Positions 1-11,470 of a stretch of 64,000 nt of DNA are shown here, one piece after another. Origin of the DNA: Latrodectus hesperus (lineage: Eukaryota; Arthropoda; Arachnida; Araneae; Theridiidae); contig CM075862.1 in NCBI GenBank assembly GCA_037975125.1, forward strand, positions 42,918,924-42,982,923, read 5' to 3'. The position numbers and the translations under genes are program-made. The notes under the pieces are model-generated. The model was not told the DNA's origin and did not search any database. It saw nothing but the letters and a program-made list of their open reading frames with translations. The number at the start of each line of letters is the position of its first letter. The stretch's first letter is position 1.

Positions 1-50
1 ATAGATAGATATAGATAGATAGATTAGATAGATTAGATAGATATAGAAGA
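1..50. repeat. GATA-type microsatellite at window edge
   Basis: Imperfect repeat of ATAGAT/TAGA units that continues from outside the window. It is a simple sequence repeat with no coding content. Confidence 0.9.
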
Positions 51-55
51 TAAAA

Positions 56-418
56 CATGAAAAACATTAAAACTAGAAAGACAAAATTTGAAAATTACTA
101 AAATATACAATACAAAGAATAGGAGGAAATTATAGGGACCACTTCTTCATCAGGAGGAAGATGGTCAACTATGCAAAATAAGCACACTTTTCTGGCATGT
201 CTAAAATTCTTCAAGCAATTCCCCCGAAGAATCCACAGTAGAAAGAACAACGGGTATAATACCAACACCAGAAATTCAGAATGAATTTATATATTAGAAT
301 AAAGGTAAAGTTGCCAAAAGTAAATTTGAAATTGGAATAAAGAAATAGTTGCCAAGAATAATTAAATTCAAATAGTTAAAGTAATTTAGAATATTTTAAT
401 TCTAAACTACTTTAAATT

Positions 419-450
<32 letters not shown>

Positions 451-3400
451 CATTAAAGTCAAACATAAGATTTTAAACATGTTTTTTGTGCACTGACTTT
501 TGAGGAAAAAATAATTGCTGAGTTGAATTGATAGTTGAAAAATATATGAGAAAAAATAATTAAGATTCTAAACGAAAAATTGAGTACATGAAGAGGATTA
601 TAAGAAAGAAAGCTCATTATATTTTAGAAGGCTTGGTTGCCCTTATATTTGCGAGTTCAAAGGGTGTGCAGGCGTCTTTTTATTGTCGAACAGGGTGTTT
701 AATAGAGAAATAAGCTTACTCAGAGGTCACGACATTTTTACATGAGTTCAAGAGAACAGCGTTATTTAGCAGAGTGTTCTATTGTTAAATAAAAAAAGAT
801 TAGTGATATTGTCTTCAATTTCATACATTATGCTTTTGTGGTAAATGAAATTTTACTAAAATCTAGAATTTTTTCGCTTGCTCCAACGTTTTTTGTTAAT
901 GTTTGTTTCATAAATGATATTGCAAATAAACTACTGAACCAAAATGAAAGTCGATTAAAATCAGAAGAAATTTTAAGCCCAAAAAATATAGTGAGTTTCT
1001 CAATCATGAAATGTAATTTTTTTTTAAAAATACTATAATGCGAATGTTATATTTTATCGACTGGTCTCAATTTTAAACACAGGAAAACAATGGCCAATTT
1101 AAATAAAGTGCAGCACAGTCTGTTTCACAAGATACTACCTTATTTTTCTTTCTCGAATTTTCTAGCAATAAACTCATGTGGAAAAAAAAATGAATTATAT
1201 TTTGATACAATGAAATAGTCCTTTCCAATTTCATCGTTTTTAAAGAAAATTGGATGTAAAAAGATTTAAGGTGAAGACTTGTGTGATGTGATAGAAAGCA
1301 GAGAAAATGCCTTTATAGAAGGCCCGAAATTTTACATAGATATATATTGGATTCACTTTTTGTATATACGAGAAAATTTTTCACATAATTTAACATAGTG
1401 GTAAAAAATATAAATTATGTATTTTAGGAAATAAAATATCTCACTTAAAATTAAAAAAAAAAACATAAATGAATCATTTTTTTCTTTAAGAAGACTAAAT
1501 TTTTATATCTTCTTTTTCACTTATATTAAATTTCGATTTTACTCTTTTTATTTTATGATTTGTAAAGTTGAATTTCTGTCCAGTTTATCACATCGTAGAA
1601 AGAGCTCACCAATTGGATAGAAAAAAAAAATGTGACCTGTAGATACTTTTCATAAGAGTGCAACAGAAATACGAAAATTATAAATAGAAACTTAAAAATG
1701 AAATACTTTAAATATTTTTCATACTGCAATTCATATAGATAATAAGAATACAGAAGTATTCCTTAATATTTTTACAGAAGTATTAATGAATAATTTTAGT
1801 TTATTTTTCTCATGGAAAGTTTCTTTTTAAATATACCTTTACTCTCTTATACCATTGAACAGGACAAGTTTTTATATTTATCAACAATCTGTCGCCGTTT
1901 TTGTGTATTTAAATAAGTTGATTGTCATCTTTTTTCTTGGCACGTTTTTTATATTCTCAGCCAGAATACCAATGCATCTGGGATTTTTTTTTTGGCGCGG
2001 TATTCTCCTTCACAACTGGATCCAGATGTAAATAAAATCTCAATATTTGGCGAAAAATTCGAAATATGCGAATTTTAAATTCTTAATAAAAAAATTCTCT
2101 TATAAAACATTACTCTTGTAAGGAAAATTAGTGATTTCACAGGAAATCTTGGTGATTCTAGCAAAGCAATTCATGACAAATTTAGTCTCTATTGCAGTAA
2201 AGTACCACTATTTACTTTTCCGTGCCATGTCTTTGAAGAGAAGAAATGACATAATTCTTAAACGTAGTTATTTCTCCTAAATTCTAAGAGAGGCGAAACT
2301 AAATATGACTCCAATTAAGAAATAATTAGAAGATAGAGCACTTGCTTTTCGAATAGTTCATTGGTTTCCTTATCGAATGAAAACAATATCAAAAAGAAAG
2401 TTCTCTAAAAACACAAAAACAATATAAAAACTAAAGTAAGCATTTGCTAAACTTATAACACATTTTCCAATTATTTTAGGAGTCATAACATGAATTTATG
2501 AATTCCTATTGAAAGTTGAAATGAAATAGAAATTATTATTTATGGAATTATTTCTTTTCTTCTGTTATGCTATTTTCTTAAATTACGTAACTTGAATTAT
2601 TTAATTTTTTAAGGTGAATATTTATAAAAATCCCAAAGTATTCTAATGGCCTTCAGATTTTTGTAGATAATGTATAGCAACCTCCCTAAAAACATACAAC
2701 TTTTCCAATGAATTTTAGTCAAACATTTTAATAACGCGCAAATGAGTTCATTCACATGCATTAATAATAAAATAAGTTTTAATTCAGTGTGGTCAAATCC
2801 AACACTCTGCAAAAAGCTCATGAAATGTGTTTTTAGAAGCAATTTTTGTTCTCTGGTAAATTTTATTTTCATGGTCTTTAATTTTTTTATCTGTTTGAAA
2901 TATTCAAAAAGTTTCCTTCGCACAAAAAAAGCTTTAGGAAGATTTACTTATTTAATAGATGTAGGATTAAAAAATGTTTCCTGTTTCAAACTGGTGGATT
3001 ATTTTTTTACAAAAATGAATCAATCACGCTTTCTTTTTCTCAATCGTTTATTTACCTTCTTCCTGTCGATAAAAAAACACATTCGAACAATTCCCATATC
3101 TGTTGCAAAGTAATGCGATCACTTGAAATAAAGCTCTGAAACAGTCTATTGTTTATGGAACAAACACTGTATGTTAACCGAAAAATCTCACGAAGACTTT
3201 CACTTCGCACCCACAGAATAGATTGAAAAGTCGAAATAGAAAGGATGAACTAATTTGATCATCACGTAGTATTGTCAGTTAATTTACACGTAACTTTGTA
3301 TTTAATTTTTATTCATTTAAGCATTACAAAAATGCTTCAAAAGAAAACTATTTACGTTTAGAAAGTATTCATCGGTTTTGATTTCATGAACTATAGGCTG

Positions 3401-4532
3401 CAAATATTCAAAGTGAAATCATCCGAATTTCAGTTCTTTTTGTATCGTAATTTAAAAAAAGTGACAGAAAATGAAGAGAAAGCGATATTCTTCTACGTCC
3501 GGATACAAAAAGAACAGAAATTAGTTTGCCTGTCACTGCAAGGAAGGATTAAGCTGTCATTCACTTTCAGAAGTGACTGAATCTTCAAATCGTTTTTTAT
3601 TCTATTTGAATGCTTGAAACAGAAATATAGAGTTAGATTAATTTAAAGCTATTATTCAAAGTTGCATGTTTAATTAAGATTACGGTATAATATCCACCAC
3701 ATTTAAACATTATTTCATTTATAACACTTTTATGTCCTACCAAATAATATTATTAGGTGGAATAAGAATTATTTGCATTCAGTTTTCTTCCATTTAACAT
3801 ACTTATCTCTCATTTAGTGTCATAATAAATGGAAATTTCTCTCGTTAACTTACTGATTTGTCACCTGTTAATAAGGCGATTTATCATATTAAAAGTTTCG
3901 AGTAGGAAATAGAAACGGCGTGGTATGGTAAAAAGAAATTATTTCGCATGTATCTTATGTAATTAAAAAGGATAAAAATTTGTATTTAATTTTTATTCAT
4001 TTTTACCTCATGAGAATTGGTTTCATTTTGAGAATGCATTTTGTTTGGTACACAAATAAACAAATGCAAAACTTTTTTTTTAATAAACATTAAATGTAAA
4101 TAATCGAACAGATTCTTTATCAATCTCAACGAAAAATAAGATATATCTAGAATGAATTGTCAATAGTTTGAAAATTAAAAAAGCTCAAGGAAACAATGAA
4201 TGATTCTCATAATCAAAATTATATAAAGTAATAGTTACACCACAATTTAAAAAATGTTCTTTAAAGAGGTCAAAATACATACTTCTAATTAATTTATTTT
4301 TGTAATAAATCTATTTTCTTTGTACTTTAAAGAATTTAGGGAACAGTAAAGAGGCTCAAAGCTCCTTTATCAAAAGTTCCAGGATAAATCTGCTGTCACT
4401 TATCGAGTTGAAGGCACTGAAATTTATTGAATAGGAACCCTTCTCTTCAAAATGAAGAATCTACTACAATAGTTGATCAAAGGAAGATGTGTGTTAAATT
4501 TCTGCTTTTTGCACGTCATTTATTGGTATGAG
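56..4532. other. AT-rich stretch, no gene seen
   Basis: I see no gene here. A (TA)n tract interrupted by TG lies at about 419-451. Two overlapping open frames on opposite strands near 2609-3113 (104 and 123 codons) are rich in Phe, Lys and Ser, lack any recognisable domain and look like chance frames in AT-rich DNA. No retroposon tails or target duplications were noticed. Confidence 0.6.
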
Positions 4533-4657
4533 TGCTTGGGAATTTTCTGGGTATCTTTTCTTTGCAATTCATGAATGCTTAAGAATTTTCTGAGTATCTT
4601 TTCTTTGTGATTCATGAATGCTTGGGAATTTTCTGAGTTTCTTTGTGATTCATGAAT
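4533..4657. repeat. 43-bp minisatellite, about 2.9 copies
   Basis: Three tandem units begin at 4533, 4576 and 4619, so the period is 43 bp. Each starts TGCTTGGGAATTTTCTG (second unit TGCTTAAGAATTTTCTG) and ends near GATTCATGAA. The third unit is a few bases shorter through an internal deletion. A 64-codon minus-strand frame across it is repetitive by construction and is not a gene. Confidence 0.9.
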
Positions 4658-5602
4658 GAAGATCATTATCAAAGAGTCACCCGTTCCGAAGGTGGACAAA
4701 CTCTGGATTCTCAAGTGCCTTACAACGGCATTTGGTTGTTTGGTATTGGGTTATTGGCGCCACAGTGTCAAAAACTAATTTCTTAATTATTATTTATGGT
4801 TCCAAACTTAACATGTTGTATAAACACACAAAACAAGTTATCTTTAAATATTTATAAATGCAATTGTAGTTTTAAAATCACAGTTAATTGAGTATTTCTT
4901 AGATATTTTGCAGAAAGTATGGTGACAATTTTTTAAATTGTAAGTTTCCGTTCCAATTTTTTACTCTTTTTCTTTCTTCAATTCCACACACATAAGCAGT
5001 TTATTTTGTAACGATTTTGACCTATTTTATAATCTATCTATATATAATTTTTTATGTATTACTTGAGTTTATTTAAAATTATTCTAAATACAAAAGAATT
5101 CTAAAAATTGAAAATAATAGTAGAGAAATTTTTTTATAAGAGAGAGAGAGAGAGAGAGAGTGCAATGTAATAATTGACTTGACACAAATAGCTAAAAACA
5201 ATTAAAAATGTAAAACAACAATAACAAAATGACTTTATACATAAAACAGGATATAATTAAGAGATAACTCAAATTCTTTAAAATACCACAAATTGAGATT
5301 AAATCCACTTTTTAAAAGAAATCAAAAGGATTTCTTAAGAAATCACAACTCTTTTCTTTTTTATTAGTAATTATATACATCAAAATCAATTTTTTGTGCA
5401 ATATATATAAAAGGATAAATGTTATCATGAAATTTAAAAATTTATAAAGGAAAACTTTAGTAACAAGGTAACGTGTTTCTAATAAAGAATTGACATTTCT
5501 ATAGTTTTTGGGAAATAAATAAATTTAAATGTTACAAAATGTGATGATACTATTTTAATTTAATTTTTAATGTTTTACAGAATCTCTCTCAGAAGCATCA
5601 CA
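4658..5602. other. AT-rich stretch with (AG)n microsatellite
   Basis: A (AG)11 run lies at about 5139-5160. Nothing else is supportable; no coding frame of note. Confidence 0.6.
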
Positions 5603-5616
5603 CATATCAAATATTG
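5603..5616. repeat. Target-site duplication, left copy (SINE at 5.6-5.9 kb)
   Basis: CATATCAAATATTG, identical to 5933-5946. It marks the 3' side of the minus-strand SINE. Confidence 0.92.
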
Positions 5617-5932
5617 TTTTCTTTATCCAATGGCGGGCACACAAGAGTGACTAAACCCTATGCGACAACAAGGCCAGAAACTGCTACACATTTATCGTTG
5701 CCCAGCGGGCATCTGTGAACCAAGGTACGGAGGCGAGTAGCGTTACCAGCGCCATACCACCACAAACACGTTTATAGGGTGGGTCACATTCATACCACAA
5801 CATACACACATCACAGAAGAGAGGACAGAGAAACACAAAGAAGGAAAGAAATATCCATGCCTTAACCGGGATTCGAACCCGGGACCAACAGCTCAGGAGT
5901 CAAGAACGCTTACCACTCAGCCAATCGTTCGG
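5617..5932 (-). mobile_element. Complete tRNA-derived SINE with 14-bp target-site duplications
   Basis: Read on the minus strand, the element begins at 5932 with a tRNA-like head. It carries a box A-like TGGCTGAGTGGTAAGCG and a consensus box B, GGTTCGAATCCC, about 40 nt downstream; this is the layout of an internal RNA polymerase III promoter. A non-tRNA body of about 240 bp follows and ends near GGATAAAGAAAA at 5617. The 14-bp duplication CATATCAAATATTG is perfect on both sides (5603-5616 and 5933-5946), which shows target-primed retroposition and sets the boundaries. SINEs encode no protein and depend on a partner LINE. The intact promoter boxes and perfect duplication suggest a fairly young insertion. 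It is not a functional tRNA gene: the anticodon stem is poorly paired and the element continues far past the tRNA part. Confidence 0.93.
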
Positions 5933-5946
5933 CATATCAAATATTG
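5933..5946. repeat. Target-site duplication, right copy (SINE at 5.6-5.9 kb)
   Basis: CATATCAAATATTG, identical to 5603-5616. It marks the 5' side of the minus-strand SINE. Confidence 0.92.
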
Positions 5947-6605
5947 TAAAGAGACCGAATTAGGGCAACATTAAGTTTTTAAAATTAATATTGAATTAGA
6001 GATAGAAGGCATCTAAAAATTGCATTTCTTTTAATAATACTATCACGTGATTGCTCAAGCCGTGACACTTTTTCCATTTCATTTATATATTTTATTAATA
6101 AAACTAAAAATCTGAGAAAAAGATAATCCTTTATAGTATACTTTTTCAGAACTATTGTCTAACATAACACCTCACTAAAACACGAATCGGACACCAAATG
6201 ACTGGAAATAGCACATGCCGGTTGGCTTAAAAAGTTGATTCCTATTTTTTCTGAAGAACAGACAATGGACTGCGACTCTCTTCGTATTTATAGACAATAT
6301 TATTACATTATAATATAATCACTGCCAAATGCTTCGTATGTCCCAGTATTCATGATTGCCTCTAAAACTGCAAAATATGTTGGCAGAGTTTACAATATTA
6401 CTTAGTTACTAAATATATCCATCTTGTTTATCTTCACTGGTAAACCTACGGCAATAACTCACGCACTTCGACACATAAATGTGTACCACAAGCTATTGTA
6501 AGTTCTTCGAGTATGCTGACACTTTGATTGTTTTAGAACTTAGATAGATTTCTAACTTTTCATGTCCTCTACTATGTCTAGATTTTAAGTTCATTTGATT
6601 CCCTT
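5947..6605. other. Non-coding stretch, nothing recognised
   Basis: Moderately AT-rich sequence without a coding frame, repeat or RNA gene that I can support. Confidence 0.55.
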
Positions 6606-6617
6606 ACTAGCTAGGAT
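6606..6617. repeat. Target-site duplication, left copy (AAC-tailed retroposon)
   Basis: ACTAGCTAGGAT, identical to 6810-6821. Confidence 0.88.
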
Positions 6618-6809
6618 CTTCAACTGTATCTCTGTTGCTTCGACCCTTTTCAGCATCGACCCCAACTGCTGCCATGACAGCCTTTATACGGGAAAAGTTG
6701 AAGATGTGGCCAGGGCAGTGCTCCATGCCTTTGATCCCACATGACTTGTCTTTTTTACCTTTTATTTTTTTCATTTTGCACTTGTCACACAATAACAAGA
6801 ACAACAACA
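6618..6809 (+). mobile_element. 5'-truncated non-LTR retroposon with (AAC)n tail
   Basis: A 192-bp insertion is bounded by the perfect 12-bp duplication ACTAGCTAGGAT (6606-6617 and 6810-6821). Its plus-strand 3' end is an AAC-rich tail (AATAACAAGAACAACAACAA). A tail plus target duplication and no tRNA-like head indicate the 3' part of a LINE, or a headless SINE, copied by target-primed reverse transcription and truncated at the 5' end. A similar AAC tail ends the SINE at 37.8-38.1 kb, so one LINE machinery may serve both; that link is inference. A 67-codon minus-strand frame crosses the insertion but runs antisense to the retroposon and is probably meaningless. Confidence 0.8.
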
Positions 6810-6821
6810 ACTAGCTAGGAT
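6810..6821. repeat. Target-site duplication, right copy (AAC-tailed retroposon)
   Basis: ACTAGCTAGGAT, directly after the AAC tail. The first A could equally belong to the tail. Confidence 0.88.
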
Positions 6822-8520
6822 ATATAGCGCACTGTTTTATAAAATCTAAAGATTTCAGTGAGTAATCTATTCAAGCAGTTGCTAAATTTACATTGTTTCC
6901 GTGATAGCCTTTAGTATCATTTGTTGATGTGAAGAAGAGAGCGAGTAAAACGATTTATTCATCCTCTCTAGTTGAGAATATGCAATTTAACAAAATGCTA
7001 CATACCATTATTTCTTTGTCAGTTTTATCACTGTGCGGTACTGATATTCGATTGACCCACTTTTATAATAGACATTCAGAAACATTTGTTTTAAAGGGAC
7101 AGAAATTCTTATTGCGAAACGTATCACATAATGCACTGTTTATCAGATTTTGTTCAGATTTCAATCGCGTCATCAACTAGTATTTTTTGATAGTTCAATT
7201 GTAATAATTCATGATTGAACTGTGTATTCATCGCATTCCAATGTATTTGCGACTTAATGGAAATAAGTTGTTACATTTTCTTTAAAGTTTTAAAATTTTT
7301 CATCCCTAATTTTATTTTTTTACAATTTTAAGTGACTTTTAAGAAGATTATTTTTCAAACTATATTTTACTCTCTTCTCTGGTTTTAAACCAGAATATAT
7401 TCAAAAGATTTTTCCTGGCTTGTTCTTGTTCTTTTTGGACCTTGCGCCATTAAACCAAACCATTTTTATTTAATCTTGAACTCTTATGCCAGTATTTAAT
7501 GTTGCAGATTCAAACTTCAGAGAGAGCAGGGTAAATCATTCGATCCTGCTTTTAGTGTTTCATAAAAGTAAATGCTAGGCAAGCTTTGGATTCACTGAGA
7601 GAAAGTTTCTTACTTTAATTCCGGTATTCTCCAACTCGGCTGATCGCTTCAGATGATAAAGTTCAGTTTAAATATTCTAGATCCGATCTTATAGCCATTG
7701 CTGAGAATCGAAGATTAATACTGCATTCGTTTTATTTGGCGAATAGTTTCAATATTCCTTGATTCATATAGGAACATTTCTGAAAGATTGTGAATTATCG
7801 AAGCGGTAACATCTGTCTTCATATAGGAATCGATTTTCAACGAAGTGCAAAAGTACTTAATTATTCAAGAATGGATTGAATTTTTCCTTTGACAGTTGTT
7901 TTAATTCTGATTAAAAAATGGGCTTTTTTAGACAGTGTAACATTTTTTGATACAAAATTGAGTCAATAACTTTCTCTTAATATATATTTTTTGTAACTTC
8001 ATTAGCAGTGAAAATTTTTAATCCTTCATTATTCCTACAGTCAATGAATTCTTTTCAGTACTATGTTTCAACAAACATTGTTGTAAAATCAATCTTTCAT
8101 ATGCAGAAAAAAGTATTCATTTTAATCCTTATAGTGATAGATAAAAAGAGAATTGTATCAAAACAAATCCTAACTGATTGCGATATGAATTTGAAGCGGC
8201 TGTAAATGAAGTCAAGCATAGGCATAGGCATAAATAATATTCTAGCAGGTTCTGAAAGTTTTATTTGATCTTATGTAAGAAAGTTTCTTTGAAATAAAAG
8301 CGTGATTCCACCCACAACTCTTTCATGAGTCCAAGTAAAGTGGAAAAAAATAACAAATTTATGTTAAGAGAATTTCGGGAAATAACGCTTGATAAGCCCT
8401 TGAAAGCACGGAATAAAAAGAACGAAATAGTAATTTATATATTCATTAAAGTTCTTCGCTTTACCTGCAACAGTTGTAAGCATTGAAACGATTAAGACTG
8501 AAAATAAAAATTTCATTTCA
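6822..8520. other. AT-rich stretch, no gene seen
   Basis: Open frames here are under 85 codons (for example 6929-7180) and show no domain, signal peptide or splice context that I can defend. No repeats noticed. Confidence 0.55.
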
Positions 8521-8790
8521 AGTGGAATTCGAACGAAATTTAACCCGAACATCCGTCTCATATAGCGCACTCCCCACATAAAATAAAATGAAGTTGTTTT
8601 GGCAGAGAAGGCGGGAAAGTTTTCCCGCATATTTTCTTTTTTAGGTCAAGGTAACGAAATTGCAGTTGATTGTTCTGAACACGCCAGCGCTGCAGGACCA
8701 ATTTGTTTTCCCATTGTTTCCCGCAGTCTTTGCATAGATTACGAATCAGATGCGCAAGGTGGCTTTCACTTTTTCTGCAGATAGGTGAAA
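8521..8790. promoter_or_regulatory. GC-richer island with three E2F-type motifs (candidate regulatory element)
   Basis: This ~270-bp island stands out from its AT-rich surroundings. It holds GCGGGAAA (8611-8618) and TTTCCCGC (8621-8628), arranged as a palindrome two bases apart, and a second TTTCCCGC at 8717-8724. All match the known E2F/DP consensus TTTSSCGC. A CCAAT pentamer lies at 8698-8702, 15 bp upstream of the third site. The combination of inverted E2F sites and a CCAAT box is typical of promoters of cell-cycle genes, but I see no exon next to it. It could be a distal element, a decayed promoter or chance. A regulatory role is inference. Confidence 0.4.
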
Positions 8791-8897
8791 AAACACACGA
8801 TTCATTGTAGCCAAAACGAGATTATTTTTAGATAGCCAAGTATCTTGCGAATTAGTATATCACACTGAATGTGCTAGATTATAAAACTCGACTTGAT

Positions 8898-10327
<1,430 letters not shown>

Positions 10328-10415
<88 letters not shown>
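10328..10415. repeat. (TA)n microsatellite, right flank of mariner
   Basis: About 44 TA dinucleotides directly after the mariner terminal repeat. Together with 8901-9051 it makes one tract split by the transposon. Confidence 0.97.
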
Positions 10416-10416
<1 letters not shown>

Positions 10417-11239
10417 CGCTCGTTTTTACGAACTTATTTTCACGAATCTTTCATTTGCATTTACTGTTCAAAATTTCTTTTCCAATATTCTTGTCATTTA
10501 TTTATTTTTATTTTATGGTTGAGAGAAATTTAGATCAATGTTTTTATCGAAGATTTGTAAATCCTTCGAACTGTAGATAGCTATCATCACTTTTGAAGTT
10601 GAAATTTCAGATTTCTTTAAGCAAATAGTGTGAAATTTTATATAAATATTAAAAATTTATATATAAAGAAATTTATAATAAATTCTATCGGGGTACATGT
10701 TTCTTCGCATTTTTATTGCATTATGAAAATAGTTGAAACAATATCTTAAAGTGATACATATAAGAGCACGGATTTATTGTGCTTTAATAATTAATACAGG
10801 CAAATTCGTTTTGTTGCCTTATGATGATGCAAAGAGAAGATAAGTGACAACTTAAAATATCTTGAAATAATCAGTTGAGATCTAGTGGGGAAAAGCATTA
10901 TTTTATAGCATTCGACATGGTCAAGTACCGGTTTCTGCACTTGACCATGTCAAAAACCATAGTGTTGAGAGTCTCTGATATTAGAAATTAATTTGGAACC
11001 AATGTTTCTTAGCAGGTATCTCGTGATATGCAGAAAAGTGTACAGCAGCTCACCCGTCAATCTCTTCGATTGACCGTGGTACAAATTACAAGGTGGTTGG
11101 CTCTGTTTAGAGGCTTAAATCGGCAGAAATAAATAGGTTGGTAAGTAATGGAAACCAATTTTAGAGCTTTATGATATCTAAGTTCTTGTGGTTCACTTGA
11201 ATCAACGAAGAGTTCATAATAATGGATTCAATCAGTGAA
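10416..11239. other. AT-rich stretch with one strong hairpin, no gene
   Basis: No coding frame. The notable structure is the hairpin listed at 10914-10951. A smaller hairpin, GTCAATC-TCTTC-GATTGAC, lies near 11052-11070. Confidence 0.6.
10914..10951. repeat. Perfect 13-bp inverted repeat (hairpin)
   Basis: GACATGGTCAAGT (10914-10926) is the exact reverse complement of ACTTGACCATGTC (10939-10951), with a 12-nt spacer. The stem is GC-richer than its surroundings. No T run follows, so it does not look like a terminator. Function unknown. Confidence 0.9.
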
Positions 11240-11470
11240 GATATTTGAAGGTGATTGAGTCTTCGTAATTTAGAAGCAACGACCTAACAGAAATACTTGA
11301 TCTGCCACCCCAGAGTTATTACTTCACTTGGATGTCATTAAACCACCATCTATTAAACGCTCCCAACTGACTTCAATGAACACGACGAATATTTTTGGCT
11401 AAGTCGGGAATTGAACTCACTATCTTCCGGCAATGTGGGCTACGCCTTTTCAACTCAGGCCCAACCGCGG
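11240..11470 (-). mobile_element. tRNA-derived SINE, family B, diverged copy
   Basis: On the minus strand a tRNA-like head begins near 11470 (GGTTGGGCCTGAGTTGAAAAG), with box B-like GTGAGTTCAATTCCCGAC. A body follows that matches the SINEs at 37.8-38.1 kb and 53.1-53.4 kb: shared blocks include TCGTGTTCATT-like sequence after the head, GGTGGCAGATCAAGTATT and TTCTAAATTACGAAGACTC. The 3' end is diverged and set only approximately. No target duplication could be found, consistent with an old copy. Confidence 0.8.

Noticed and set aside
2609..3113. 104- and 123-codon frames on opposite strands
   Set aside because: Low-complexity Phe/Lys/Ser-rich composition, mutual overlap, no domain and no splice context.
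4533..4657. CRISPR-like spaced repeats
   Set aside because: Units are directly adjacent with a 43-bp period and no unique spacers. The genome is eukaryotic.
5860..5932. Possible functional tRNA gene
   Set aside because: Box A and box B are present, but the anticodon stem is poor and the sequence continues into a SINE body bounded by target duplications.
6607..6810. Minus-strand 67-codon frame with several Cys and His residues
   Set aside because: Runs antisense through a plus-strand retroposon defined by its tail and target duplication. The Cys/His spacing does not match a zinc knuckle.
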